This document shows positions 1-13,260 of a stretch of DNA of 64,000 bases, one piece after another. A program made the translations under genes and the position numbers. Every line of letters begins with the position of its first letter. Position 1 is the stretch's first letter. The notes under the pieces were generated by a model that searched no databases, had not been told where the DNA came from, and was given only the letters and a program-made list of their open reading frames with translations. The stretch lies in assembly GCF_003576645.1 (NCBI RefSeq), contig NC_044919.1:32924617-32988616 (forward strand), given 5' to 3'. The DNA is from Ipomoea triloba. Its lineage: Eukaryota > Streptophyta > Magnoliopsida > Solanales > Convolvulaceae.

Positions 1-151
1 CCCTAGGGTGGGGGACCCCGGTGCCGGCGCCGGCGCTCATTGAGCGGATGAACTCGGCGTCGGATTCCGGCCACTTGTAGAGGTTTACGTAGGTGGCTCT
101 GACGGGGACTCGGGCATCTTTCACACAATTTGATATGCAAACAGATGTCAT
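1..151 (-). CDS. 5' part of a small uncharacterised plant protein (partial, runs off window)
   Basis: An open frame starts with ATG at 151 and reads leftward for 50 codons to the window edge without a stop. The encoded start contains the segment ARVPVRATYVNLYKWPESDA, followed by a Ser/Gly/Ala-rich stretch. I associate the 'YVNLYKWPESDAEF' block with a small plant-specific protein family of unknown function, but this is from memory and not certain. GC content rises sharply over the frame compared with the AT-rich flank, and a good TATA box lies about 200 bp upstream on the same strand; both support a real gene. Function unknown; the C-terminal part is outside the window. Confidence 0.6.
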   Translation of the reverse strand, partial: MTSVCISNCVKDARVPVRATYVNLYKWPESDAEFIRSMSAGAGTGVPHPR

Positions 152-350
152 GTTTCTTCCTTTTCCCCAAATTTCAGAGAGGAAAATAGAATTGTATTTT
201 GTATATAAGAAAACGAATTGAAGGAACAAACTTAGGGTTCAAGAAAAGTTTGTCCGTATGATGATGGGGTTGCGAGGGTGTGTAGAGACTGGAGAGAAGG
301 GATCAGAGGGGGGAGGGTATGTTTGGGGTCTTGAGGGAGTCAATACTATG

Positions 351-360
351 CTTTTATATG
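351..360 (-). promoter_or_regulatory. TATA box of the partial gene at the left edge
   Basis: The minus strand reads CATATAAAAG here. Transcription would start near 320-325, giving a 5' leader of about 170 nt before the ATG at 151. Inferred from motif and spacing only. Confidence 0.5.
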
Positions 361-600
361 CATTTGGATATGGTGGCGATTATATTGCGGATTTGATATG
401 ATGCTCCCAAGGTTGCAATGATTTGGCATCGAAGGTTTAGGCCACAAAAATCAATTCACAAGGAAACTAATTTCCTAAATGATTTTATGTACAATATTGG
501 TAAATCTACTTAATTTAGACATTCCATAGCTATGGGCCTATGGTTTAGGTTTCTTCAAGTGGAAGGACTTCTTAAAACATGATTTTATAATATGCAGTAA

Positions 601-860
601 TTATGCTATAGACCTGTGTCTATGTTCATAATTTTAGAATTATATATTCACAATTACACAACTTTAAATTTATAATTTCATTACTCTATATTTAACAGTA
701 TAACACAATTATTGAATCTATATAACAAAATTGTAAATATTAAGTAATATAATTTTTTATATTAGAATCTAAAATTGTAAATATAAAGTTCTAAAATTAT
801 AAACATAAAATTCTAAAATTATAAACATAAACTCAAATTGGGTCCATAACATAATTTGCC
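601..860. repeat. Foldback (inverted-repeat) element, CATAATTTGCC family, copy 1
   Basis: The stretch opens with TTATGCTATAGACC, continues with short AT-rich units (TTCATAATTTTA, TATTCACAATTAC) and closes with GGTCCATAACATAATTTGCC. The right half is roughly the reverse complement of the left. The same start, core and end recur at 24140-24742 and 58693-58992. It has no coding capacity and is probably a non-autonomous DNA element. The flanks 402-600 and 861-1567 hold nothing else recognisable. Confidence 0.5.
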
Positions 861-1567
861 TTAAAGATGTCTTATGGCTCAACTCTCAAGTCATTATATT
901 TTGGGCCACCTATCAGGAAACCTAGTCCGACCAAACTATAACTTTGGGTCAAGACCAAAATCCTAACGCTAAGGGGAACTTTTTATATCTACACAAAATA
1001 TAAATTAAATGGCTAAAAAACTCTATTGGACTATTTGAAAATGTTTAATTACACATGATTTTTATAAAAATCAAATCAAAAGAAAAGATTAATGTATAAT
1101 TTTCATTGAATGGTTAATTTGTTATTGATCAATTAATAGTATAAACTTCTAAGTTCATTAAAGATGAGAATTAAATAGAAATATAGAATAGTATCATATA
1201 ATTACAAATTGTAACAAATGTTTAATTAGATTATTTTAATTTACCTTTAAAAAGTATATAATTGAACAAATTTATTCTATAAAATTATGCAATTCAAATT
1301 TTAACCACTTAGAGTGAAAATTTGATAAATATGACATGAAAAATGTAAGATTTTGATTAAAAAAGATCATCTAAGGATCAATTCAACGACAAAATACCCA
1401 TAACAAAACATGAAGCATTCAACTACATACCTAAGAAGACAATACCCAACAATGAGTATTTACAAAAAAGTAAGTAAAAAAAGAGCCCAGCCATTGTTAA
1501 CAGTTCTAATTTTCTTGACAGCAAGACTCATAACAAAGACCAGTACAAACGATTCAGCCCAAAACGC

Positions 1568-2147
<580 letters not shown>

Positions 2148-2221
2148 CTAAATTTGAGAAGTTGTAGAGCTTAGAATGCAGCGACAATGGAGAGTGTATT
2201 CGGGTGGGGGTGGAGGGGCAG

Positions 2222-2229
2222 TATTTATA
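2222..2229 (-). promoter_or_regulatory. TATA box of histone H4 copy 1
   Basis: TATAAATA on the minus strand, about 75 bp upstream of the leader intron donor. The block 2230-2290 just upstream is conserved with the second H4 promoter (shared pieces GGACAGTCGGTTATGTGCTC and TAGTGGTAAATGGGAAGTT, with a few changes), as expected for shared S-phase control elements. Confidence 0.7.
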
Positions 2230-2562
2230 GGAGGACGTAGTGGATAGTCGGTTATGTGCTCGATCTGGGTAGTGGTAAATGGGAAGTTCGCAGCCGATGA
2301 TGGAACGTATCGAACGGTCAATAAGAGCCTAATGGATTTTACGAGGATAGGTACGTGGCGCGATTTTGGGTTTTGGGCTCCAAATTTGAAACGCATTCGA
2401 TTTTGACTTTTATTGTAAACGGAAAATTTTAAAATTGGGCGGGACGATTAACGCCTAAAGAGTAAAGACGAATAATCGGAGGGGTACTAATCGTCTGATT
2501 GCAATGGAATGTTTGGCGGAAAAACCAATCGTGTATATATAGAGTTAATTCAAAAAATAATG

Positions 2563-2660
2563 ACAAATAGTTTGTGGTCTAGTGACAACCGATTACATTT
2601 TACATGAGAAAGGATGGGCTCAAGTCTCAATGATAACAGAGTCAATAGTACTCATCAAAT
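2563..2660 (+). mobile_element. SINE family A copy (short, internally deleted)
   Basis: Contains TTTGTGGTCTAGTGACAACC (tRNA-like A box), GGGCTCAAGTCTC (B box) and the family tail ACAGAGTCAATAGTACTC. The same landmarks recur in the copies at 7268, 19952, 23871, 29461, 44918, 45760, 51712 and 54810. Confidence 0.55.
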
Positions 2661-2825
2661 ATTTTTATATCGATTTTTAATTTGACCAAAATTCATCGCT
2701 TAACTATAGATTATTTGTTTCAATTTTAATATGTAACTCTCTATTAGATAGGTATTAAAATTGAAGGCAAAAATGTCAAACCAAATCTTTTAACATTTTC
2801 TTCTTCAATTCATTTCTCTTCCATC

Positions 2826-2890
2826 GCAAGATCATATTTTGAACCAAATTAAAGAATAGCAAGATCATATTTTGAACCAAATTAAAGAAT
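2826..2890. repeat. Tandem duplication, 33-bp unit x2
   Basis: Two adjacent copies of a unit starting GCAAGATCATATTTTGAACC. The surrounding non-coding stretch 2660-3715 shows no gene. Confidence 0.8.
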
Positions 2891-3918
2891 GCTTTTCTTC
2901 TTCATCCTCGTTTCTTATCAATTTGTGCCTGCCCCACCCCTCGGTCCCCACCCTCCTTGCTCAAAAGACGTTCCAAAGGTAGCGTTTTTTAATTTTGGAA
3001 AATGTTGTTAAAATGGAGTACTCAACAATTAGGGGATCATTCTTCTTCATCTTCAAGCTCGTTGAGGCAACGGTATCACTATGGTGAGTCCATTTCTGTT
3101 AAACATTATCATTGTAGCAACAAGTTGAGTTTCCGAACATCATGAACTAGTGATAATCCTCGTAAGAGGTTTTAGATGTGTGCAGGAAACAATGCAAGTA
3201 AAATCAAATTTGCCTTCCACGCAGTGGCCGCATTTTTTGTCTTCCGTGCGTGTAAGCAAAATAAATCTATTGTGAGTCTCACTTCTGCAAATAAACTCAT
3301 CTTTTGCAGATAAACCCCTCTCTTCCATGTGGCATACTACTGTTCCCAAAAAAACCTAAATATCTAATGATATTGATGCTCTAAGCTCATGCGATTCAAG
3401 TAATTTTTTTGGTTGATAATTTGTTAATCAAAATAATGAAGAGTTGTAATTTTACAGTTACATTGTGAATTAAAGTTTTTCAATTATATTCATAGTTGAA
3501 CAATAGCCTCTGCGATGTTAGCTAGCTATAAGATAGTACTGAGATGCTTACAAATAGAATTAGAGAAATCCTTAATGAGGTCATTGGCCCATGATAGAAT
3601 AATTCCTTTAAGACACATTTTCTGATTGAAGTCTAGCAGAAAAAGTATCAATTTAAAGGCATTCTTCAGAACCAGGCATGTTGTAATCTGAATATAAATT
3701 CAACAACAAAAGTTCCATTACTGAAACAAAACATAAAGCATTCAACACCACCACTAAAGAGAATAAACTACTACCTCCCTAAGAAGAAAATACCCAACAC
3801 TGAAGAGTATTTACAAAAAAAAAAAGCCAGAAAGAAGAGAGCCATTGTTGACAGTTGTGATTTTCTTGACAGCAAGACTCATAACAAAAACCAGTACAAA
3901 CGATTCACCCCAAAACGC

Positions 3919-4499
<581 letters not shown>

Positions 4500-4594
4500 C
4501 TAAATCTGAGAAGTGTATAGAAGACGAAGAATGACCTCGAGCTCAGAATGCAACGACAATGGAGAGTGTATTCGGGTCTGCGGTGGAAGGGCAA

Positions 4595-4602
4595 TATTTA
4601 TA
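4595..4602 (-). promoter_or_regulatory. TATA box of histone H4 copy 2
   Basis: TATAAATA on the minus strand. Just upstream, the minus strand reads ACGTCA (+ TGACGT near 4605 and again near 4725). This is the hexamer motif known from plant histone promoters; its role here is inferred. Confidence 0.65.
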
Positions 4603-4869
4603 TGATGACGTACTGGACAGTCGGTTATGTGCTCAATCTGGATAGTGGTAAATGGGAAGTTCAGTGCCGTTGATGGAAAATATCGACGGTGGAAAAGAGC
4701 CTAAGGGATTTTAGGAGGATAGATGACGTGGCGATTTTTTAGTTTTGGGCTCCAATTTGAAATACATTCGTTTTTTACTTTTAGTTGTAAACCCGAAAAA
4801 TGTAAATTTGGGCGCGACGGTTAGGCGCTAGTTCCTAAAGACGAAAATCGGATTTTTGGATTCAATTAT

Positions 4870-5765
4870 ATGGGCCGGGACTTTCATATTGGACTGTCTA
4901 AATAAACGAGTTGAGCCGAATTGAGCTCATATTCTTGTGTGGATTGGATTGGGCCCCACATTTGTGAAGAGCCTATTTAGACATGGGCCTATATATAATT
5001 AAATTTGGATGTTTGGACTTTATAATTTGTGCATTTATGTTTATAGTGTTGTTGTGGTATTGTGTTTGTATATTTTCTTATTGGTTTATTATTATAGGTG
5101 TTATTTTAATTGAATTTATTGTTGATTCAGTAATACAAATTTCGATTCGATTAACGGCTAAACCTTTAAAATTTTCTGTTAAAATGGTAATCGAACGGTT
5201 AACCGATTGCACACCCCTAACAGCTACATTTGTGTACTGCTAGGTGGCAAGTTTTTCCGCCTAACACTTCTCATTGCGCCATGTCCTAAAGCACGTTCAA
5301 GGTTCCTGCAAACCACCCGAAGACCACGCACCCACTAGTCCTTACCATCCACCTCACTATATGGCTCCCCCTCCCCCTCCTACCTTTCACCGTCAACTTC
5401 CCCCCAAGGGTTGCCTATAACCAAGCTGCCGACGGTAGTCGTGCAAGGGGCAAAAAGACCACGCAGCCATGGTTTGGGAGTGCCCCGCTAGCAGTCCACT
5501 CTAACATCGCCATGTGGTCCACTCTAGCCCGTCAGGGTCTACCACTCGCCGGCGGACTTAGAACCAAGGCCAGGGGTGTCAACCATCTGAGTCCCTACAA
5601 CTTGGGCACATCTCCCTTCTCATATGTTATTTTTCCTTGATCTTGCTCCATATCACGCTGCCAAAAGTGCCCTTAGCCCCTTTCCAAAAAAAAAAATCAC
5701 CTCTACTTTCCTAAACGGACTCCCCTTTGGCCAAGCCCGCCCTTACAAGGGCCATACTTGCCTAA
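4870..5765. other. Intergenic DNA, no gene seen
   Basis: The stretch 5240-5640 is richer in C and G than its surroundings, with several CCCC runs, but all frames are broken and no domain is recognisable. It could be a decayed transposon, but I cannot assign it. Confidence 0.4.
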
Positions 5766-6198
5766 TGGGGTATTTGGTAGGATGGAATTGTAACTTTATT
5801 CTTGTCAAACTCCATGGAATTGCAATTTCATGGTTTGGTTTGAGGAGTTGCAATTCCCTCCAACCATGGAATTGCAATTCCTATAGTCCCCCGTAGGAAT
5901 TGCAAATTCGCACTTTGTGGAAATGTAATTCAATGATAGATTACCATTTTATCCTTGTTATGATTATTATTATGATTATTATTAATATTATTAGTATTAG
6001 TATTATTATTAGTAGTAGTAGTAGTATTATACAGGGACATTTTAGTCTTTATTCAATTTTGTTCACTTTCAATTCTCAATCATTCTATTCTTTCCTACCA
6101 AACAATATAATAATTTGAACTCCACTTTATTATTTTCACATGGAATTACAATTCCTTTCCCGACCCCCTAGTTCCCACATTCCAACCAAACACCTTGT
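5766..6198. mobile_element. PIF/Harbinger-like MITE
   Basis: The left end reads TGGGGTATTTGGTAGGATGG. The reverse complement of the right end reads ACAAGGTGTTTGGTTGGAAT. Together they make an imperfect terminal inverted repeat of the GGTGTTTGG type seen in Tourist/Harbinger elements. TAA flanks both ends (5763-5765 and 6199-6201), fitting the usual 3-bp TWA target duplication. The interior has an (ATT/AGT)n run at about 5965-6030 and repeated GGAATTGCAATTCC-like pieces. It encodes nothing. Confidence 0.6.
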
Positions 6199-6327
6199 TA
6201 AACGGGCTCCTCTCTGGTAAAGTTCATCCCTCACTTCAATTTATCTTTTGGGTCGTGATATTGGGGCCATCAGTATTAATTTATACTAGTATAATTTATA
6301 CATTTAAAATTAATATTAACATTTTAT

Positions 6328-6832
6328 GGTCGAACGGTAGAGGAAGCCTGTTCATGGGAGAATTAAAATAAATACTGATGCCTCCATTGATGAGTATAAT
6401 AATGTCATGGGTCTTGGTTGGGTTCTAAGAGATGATAATGGCAGGTTCTTAGCGGCAAAGAATATGTGTCTGAATGGTTTGTTTTATGTTAAAGAGGCAG
6501 AAGCAATCAGTACGAGGGAGGCTCTAAGCTGGCTTAAGGACACTGGCTTGGGAAGTGTTGATGTTGAAATGGATTCCCAGATTTTATTTAAAGCAATTTT
6601 TGGACCTTCTTTTTATTCTTCTTTTGGATTACTTGTTGATGATATTAAAGAGTTGGCATCTACGACTAATGATGTTCAATTCAGTTTTGTTAAGCGATCT
6701 GCGAATCGCGCCGCCCACTATGTTGCTAGGGAGGCCGTTTTTGTGTCAGGTTGCAATGAGTGGTTTGATACCCCTCATTTGTTTCTTGTTGATATTCTTG
6801 TTGATTATTTAATGAATTAATTGTTTCTTCTC
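6328..6832 (+). mobile_element. 5'-truncated LINE (non-LTR retrotransposon) insertion
   Basis: A 505-bp insert is bounded by a perfect 22-bp direct repeat at 6306-6327 and 6833-6854 (ends AAAATTAATATT...ACATTTTAT), the hallmark target-site duplication of LINE retrotransposition. The insert holds only the 3'-most part of a plant LINE ORF2, the RNase H-like domain, followed by a short 3' tail. It lacks a long poly-A. Confidence 0.85.
6341..6820 (+). pseudogene. RNase H-like C-terminal domain of LINE ORF2 (fragment)
   Basis: This open frame of about 159 codons ends at a stop at 6818-6820. It contains the order of motifs typical of the plant LINE RNase H (RVT_3) domain: KINTDAS with the first catalytic Asp, GLGWVLRDDNGRF, KEAEAISTREAL with the acidic residue of helix A, VEMDSQ with the second Asp, and VKRSANRAAHYVAREA near the end. 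The reverse transcriptase and endonuclease parts are missing because of 5' truncation. It has no promoter of its own, so it is a dead-on-arrival copy even though the frame is intact, which points to fairly recent insertion. Confidence 0.85.
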
Positions 6833-6854
6833 AAAATTAATATTAACATTTTAT

Positions 6855-7267
6855 AAAGTTTAAAAAATGATAAGAAAAACGTTAAGAAATAAGTGGATAA
6901 AAATTGTATTTCATCTAAGTAGTGAGCACTAAACAAAGATGTAAATAAATCAGAATAAAAGGAGTACTATGAAGTTATAATGAATTCCGATATCGTGTTA
7001 TCCCAATTACCAAGGATGTTATTTTGTACTATACATAAATCCATATATATGCATTTTTGTATGGTGCTAACTTGTACGAGTGTTAACAATACTTAATAGT
7101 TGGTACAATCATGAACCATATATAATACTGAGTATATATTGTTGAGGTTTATATGTAGGTGTTAACACACTTACACTATTGATAAAAAGTGCATTGTTCA
7201 TATTTATACCCTATATATACTTAACCTTATTTTTCTTTTGAACCGTTACATTTGTATCAAAATAATC
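6855..7267. other. AT-rich intergenic DNA, no feature seen
   Basis: No coding frame, repeat landmark or RNA gene recognised. Confidence 0.4.
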
Positions 7268-7446
7268 TTTATTTGCTTCTTTTTTTTTTTAAGTACTACT
7301 GACTCTGTTAAAATGCAGTATCTGTTCATAACTACTTTCTCAACCTACTGAAATACAAAGAGTCAATATTACATCCACCCAAGCTCGAATCCACCCATTC
7401 TATATGAAAGTGTAATCGGGTGCCACTAGACCATAAGTTATTGGCA
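7268..7446 (-). mobile_element. SINE family A copy
   Basis: Read on the minus strand, it runs from TATGGTCTAGTGGCACCCG (A-box end) through GGATTCGAGC (B-box-like) to the tail GAACAGATACTGCATTTTAACAG...AGTACTT and a poly-A run (poly-T at 7281-7290 on the plus strand). This is a nearly full-length member of the dispersed family. Confidence 0.65.
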
Positions 7447-9175
7447 ATCTTTATTTGTTTTATTTGATCATTTATCAAACAACCCTATTATGGATCGGAG
7501 TATATATATATGAAAAGCACAACACATATAATGATATAAATAGTAAACGAAATAAGTATTGTCGATGATTCAGACGGCCTTGTCCCCAAAATGGGTCGTT
7601 TTCCCAATTTATGACTCGTGACCAATTTACCCCCACATGTAGCAGTGTATATACTGTATGTATTCACAAACCCTATCGATTCCTATTGGTTCTCTACGCC
7701 ATTGGATTTTAATATGACATCATCACACTCTGCATTTATATGCTTCTACCGTATTAACTCCCCTGACGTACGGCGTCTTATGTGTGACACGCAACGCCAT
7801 AAAATTATATCAACCAAAATACCGGCCTGGATATTTAAATTTGTTAGATAACCCTAAAATGAAAATATTAATAATTTTATTATTTTTTCATATTATATAT
7901 TGTATTCATATCTATGCGATGGTGTTTTTAACCAGGTCCACTACAAAATTGAATATTCTGAGAAAAAATAGACAGTTCAACGAACACGGACAAATATAAA
8001 GGTTATGGTTGGTAAAATATTAGCCTATTAGCTATAAATAAATCGTACATTTTTAATATATTAAAAGTACATAATTTTTTATATATTACTCCGTATTAAA
8101 TAATATACCTTCAACACACAAATAATATACTTTTAATACATTAAAAATGTATATTGCATTCATGGTCCACACAGTTATGTCGATCATGGTACACGCAATA
8201 ATTTGTCACATTTGCTCTCATCCTCAACTCTTTCCAAACCCTAGGACCCCTCTGCACCTTGGGCACAGAGTCCAAATTCCATCGACTAATCTAGTAGAAT
8301 TTTAAAATCTAATACGGAGTACCATTTGATAAATAGAAATGAGCAGAATTCATATATGCACAGTACAAACTAAACCTTAACTAGATCCAGTTAATGTTTG
8401 GAACAAGAACCCACATGGTTTCAGTTTAGGTTCATGGGTTCTTGAAACTGAATTGCCAGGCGAACTTACTTTTAAAAATGCCATGCTCTGATCCATCTAA
8501 TGCTCTATCATATGATGTAATAAAAATATTTTAATATATATGTCAAATAATATGGATGGACAGTAAGCCCCCAAAAGGATATATAAATTATTAAGAAATT
8601 ATGTGCAGTGGTGATGAATATCATCAAGTGGATCATCCTAAAGGTGGCCGTTGTCAGAGATCTGAAATATATACAGTAAGCATATTGAATTGGCATGCAT
8701 ATATGATATGATATTCATGACTTTCCAAGCTCTGATCTACTACTGCACCCACATGCATACTGATTTATTTACCTATATACTCCGTATTATATACATGAGT
8801 GTATAGTGCAGTAATAATTTAAAATAAACGTACGGCTGACGAGTGACAACGTTGCCGGTTAAGAAGCATATAATGTTGCCTTCTTCCCTTTGTGCGGCCT
8901 GCCTCAGCTACATGTTAATTAGTTTGGGGCCGGGGAAGCTGCAGCAGGGCCAACACTATACATGTTAGTTTATATATTATGCTAAAAATTATATTTGACA
9001 GTGAATATGTAAACTATGTTTTTTAAAATTTGTGTAGGTGTCAACAACATGAATGCACACGGATTAGGGGATGTGGACTTGGGGCTTTCACTTTGAGAGA
9101 TTCTCGTACCTTCTTGATAGTGTAAATTGACTAGGGGTTGACAACACACATTTTAGATATGAATAATAGAATAAA
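7447..9175. other. AT-rich intergenic DNA with a palindromic repeat remnant
   Basis: No gene seen. About 8045-8205 resembles, in reverse, the repeat at 46640-46915 (AT-rich core next to TGGTCCACACAGTTATG). Short open frames here have no recognisable product. Confidence 0.35.
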
Positions 9176-9748
9176 AGGGTGTTTGGTTCACTGAATATTG
9201 GATTATCCCATGTAATAAGATTACCTTATGTGTTTGATTTAATTTGAATTCTGAAATATAATATTGCCTTGTTTGGGTAAGGGTACTGTTATGTTTTTGT
9301 TGGGTGTTGGTTGGGTTGGCCGAGTTCTCCCTACTCAATTCAAGATGTTGCACTGTATGATGTGGTTAAATGATTAATTTTCATCTACTTATCACCAGTT
9401 AGTTTTAAGTAGGATATTACTGCAGCTAGATAAGTGTGTGCACGCATTTATGAATGTATATCAATCATCAATGCTTAAATATTAATACATAAATATTCCG
9501 GTATATAAATATACATGAATCATGAATGTATATTTGATTATACATGTAGTATTTAAATATACGCACATGTATATTTGATTATATAAGCATATTATTATTA
9601 TTATTTAAGGATTAATTAACAAGGTCAAAGTTAAAATAATTTAAGGTAATCTAAGATTACCTAAGAAAATAGAGATAGTCTCATAATTTGAACCAAACAA
9701 GATAATATAATATTACTAGATTCAGATTATCTTAACCAAATGCACCCT
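9176..9748. mobile_element. PIF/Harbinger-like MITE
   Basis: The left end AGGGTGTTTGGTTCACTG and the reverse complement of the right end AGGGTGCATTTGGTTAAG form an imperfect inverted repeat. Inner pieces also mirror each other (GGATTATC near the left; GATAATCT read from the right). No coding capacity. A target duplication is not clear. Confidence 0.5.
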
Positions 9749-11125
9749 AGCTAACGGCAAAGAGGCAAGATCTTAGCAAACTTGTTAGCATCCATGCTAC
9801 TTCTTTTTCTAGCAAGTATAGTATGTTATTTCCTCTAATGCTAATTTTAGCAAACTTATTAGCATCCATGCTACTACTTCTAATTCTAATGCTCACATGT
9901 GAGGCCACTTTTCTTCTATTGACCAATGCTACTTTTAGCAACCTTAACAATTGTAGTACTAAAAAAAAATGCTAATTTTAGCAAACTTATTAGCAAAATG
10001 TCTTCTTTGCTAAAGAGCCTTCTACCAACTTTTGCTACTTAGGCATTTGCTACTTCCTTTGTTCCCATTAATCTTGAAATTAGTACTCACCATTTATATT
10101 ACTGTTTTCTCCTCTCTTCAAATAAATTTAATTTGTGCTCCAAAATTAATTTTTCCAGAAAATTAATATAATTTTACTTCTTAAATTACAATTTTACCCT
10201 TGTCTCCTTATTATGCTCAGACTCTAATTTCCATATATTCCTTTCATGTTCAATGAAATAATGCTACTCCTTTCTTCATTTACAACTCTTCTCCATATTC
10301 TTTTCTTTAAATTAGGCGTTGCTTCTAAATCAAATTTAAAAACAAATTTCTAATAGACACGAACACATTTATAAAATGCAATTTTGGGGATTATTCTTTT
10401 TTTTTTATAACAAAAGTACATTTTGACTCATCAAAATCATATTACAAATATTCCTAACAAAGATCTTTGTGTTTCATGAAAAGACAAAGCACATAGAAAT
10501 TGATTGTCATTGTGAGACCCCAAAGTACTTTCCACCAAAACTTCTATTTTATCAAACTCTCAGATAATACTATAAGTACGATTTTCCTCCTACAACGATT
10601 TTTACCAAATAAGTGTATGAAATAAAATATTTTAAACTCCTTATTTCGAATGCTCTGTTAATCCAATCGCTCCTAACAAACATATATGTTAAAATACTTG
10701 TTAATCCTTATGTTGAGTTGTCCCTTGCTAAGCTGGGGTATTAAGTTTTTGTTTATACTTCAAGAATGGGGTTGGGAAGTTGAGTAAGTGTCTGATCCAT
10801 GAGGTTGGGAGGCTAAGGGCTCGACCCCATGAGGTCAAGAAGCTCCGATGGGCATGGTACAAGTTGGGAGAAGAAGTCCCCCCTCACACTAGGTAGAATT
10901 CACTATAATGTATACTAAGTGGCAAGGGGACATGATGATTGTAAAGTGCTGACATAACTAACATGGTATCTATTGATTGGGCACTCAGATTGGTTATGAC
11001 ACATGGCTATTGATATGACGTCGGAGTGTGTGTGTAGAGCAATGATGGTCAAGAAGTCTACTAATATAGAGGTTGGTAAGTCGGTAAGTCTATTGACAAG
11101 AGCTAGGTTGGTGAGTCTATTGACA
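9749..11125. other. Repeat-derived intergenic DNA, no gene
   Basis: At 9755-10020 a short unit (TTTTAGCAAACTTATTAGCA) recurs in direct and inverted form, perhaps another decayed MITE. At 10725-11125 there are repeated fragments such as AAGTCTATTGACA and GAGGTTGGGAGGC that resume on the far side of the Helitron at 12679-12800, so both sides belong to one older repeat that the Helitron split. Confidence 0.4.
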
Positions 11126-12678
11126 TCTACTATACTAATAAGAGCCAAAGAGAGTTAAGCCTAAAATGTGTAGAAAAAATGGCGGTGAAATTATTTAATC
11201 AAATGGATGGTTCAGATGAATTATTTAATCAAATAGATGGTTAAGATGATTCAGATTAATATTATTAATAGAGATTACCTAATTTAACCTTACTTTTATG
11301 ATTATCCGTTAAGTTTTCCGTTAAATATTCTATTCTCCGTTAATATTCCGTTAACTTTTAACTTACCCATTAATTTATATAAGAAAGGTCTTAGGTTCGG
11401 ACCTCATCTCAATCAAGTTTGAAATAATTAAGTTTCTCACTCTATTTTACTCTTATTAAATTAAAAAAATTAGTAGCTACAACAAAAAATGATACATATG
11501 TATTTCTTTAATTTAGAATTATGTGTCTACAATACCTTTATTTGAACAAATTATTCATTATCAAAAAATTAAATTAAATAAGAGAAATAATTTCATTAGT
11601 TATATTGTCTTTATTTTCTCTCATGCAAAGATTCTTTACATTCAAATTTATCAATTGATATTCATTACATTGTCCATTATCTTATTTTTATAATATCTTG
11701 TAATTAAATATCAAAGTTATAGTACAAAAATAATGTTATATATTTATTTACCAAGTATTTTATTAATACTATGAATTTTTTTTTAAAATAATTTGAAGTT
11801 AATTATATTAACTACTTGGGGATTGGTTGACAAAGAGAGTACTCAAATAATAACCCAAAAATTTGAAGCGGAATCACTCTACTTTACTCTTATTGAATTA
11901 AATAAATTAGTAGTTACACCAAAAAAATGATACATATGTATTTCTTTAATATCATGAAAAAAATAAAAAAGAATAGTTTGAAACCAATCATATTAACTAC
12001 TTTGGGGATTTGTTGACAATGAAAGTACTCAAATAACCCATTACCTAGCAAATTGAAGCGAGAAACTACCTTTTAATATCTTTGGAATACATAATATTTT
12101 AAATTTTCAATTTTTTTTAATTTATTTAATCTTTTTTCTTAAACTAGGGATTTCTTTATCCACAATAACTCATTCAACAATAATGGCTAAACCAAATGAA
12201 CCCCAAGTAGAACACGTAAAGGAAAGTCCATAGCTCTTATATCATAATCTCATTGCATGACGTTGTCATCTATGCTACCAACAATAACCGAATTGCAAAT
12301 AACACACTACTAACAAAAAGGAAAAGAACAAATAGTAAAGATGAAGACAATGACAATGTTACTCAAAAGAGAATTAAGAACACTTAGAAAAATTCAAATT
12401 AAAAGTAGTATTTATTTAGACTATCATTTTTAGACCAAATATTTAGACTATCGATTTTACAAGGTTGCAAACATTTATTAGTAATAATTATAATGAATTT
12501 TCTATATTATCTTGGATTCATATACTTTGAGTTAGATATTTAAATAAAAACAATTTGACATTCAATTACCCATGTATAAACTTCTCCTATATAGTCTTGC
12601 ATTGATATACTTTCAAATATTTATTTAAATATAAACATTGGGCATTAACCCATTCGCGCAATGCGCGTATAAAACTAG
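11126..12678 (+). mobile_element. Non-autonomous Helitron
   Basis: The left end TCTACTATACTAATAAGAGC has the TC start typical of Helitrons. The right end has a GC hairpin CGCGCAATGCGCG at 12655-12667 followed 7 bp later by the terminal CTAG at 12675-12678. The element sits exactly between A (11125) and T (12679), the expected AT target, without target duplication. The 1553-bp interior is AT-rich, has no Rep/helicase frame, and carries internal direct repeats (for example ATGATACATATGTATTTCTT at about 11488 and 11925). Confidence 0.8.
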
Positions 12679-12679
12679 T

Positions 12680-13260
12680 ATAGTTAATAAGTCTACTGAT
12701 CGGCGGTGATTTTATTCACATGCATATATGTCTATAAGTCTACAGACCCAAAGGTCTATATATATGTCTACTGACATAGAAGTCGGGAAGTAGACATGTA
12801 GACCCCCTGCATTGGGAAGTGCACACGTAGATCAGACTCTGGTTTTATGACTTTTGAGTAGTAAAAGGCAGGTCAACATTACCTATTAGAATAGCAAGAA
12901 TATAGAAAAAATGTAAGAAAATTATATAGAGAGAATATATGTATTGTATTGCTTAGAATTATTTCTCCTCCCTCTGAATGGATGGTCTATTTATACATAT
13001 TTGGGCCTAGAGCCCTACAACGAATAAGAATCATGGACCACCTCATATTGGAAGTCCCTTTACATTATAACTAATAAGCCATCATCTTGCAAATATTGTA
13101 AGTGCTAAGTCCAATCCTTATCAAACTCTTCAGTAGCTGTGTGTTGGGTCTCCTTCTTGAACTTTCTTGATCCAGTTATTTTCTTGGACCTCTAAGCCGG
13201 GATGTACGTTGTGTATGGCAAGTAGAGGCGTAGAGTGTCCTATATCCCTATCACTTCTAA
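12680..13260 (-). repeat. Possible LTR-retrotransposon LTR remnant
   Basis: On the minus strand a TATA-type box (TATAAATAGACC, near 12985-12998) is followed by an AT-rich transcript-like stretch, resembling an LTR promoter. No matching LTR or coding domain was found. Together with 10725-11125 it probably forms one old element interrupted by the Helitron. Tentative. Confidence 0.3.
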
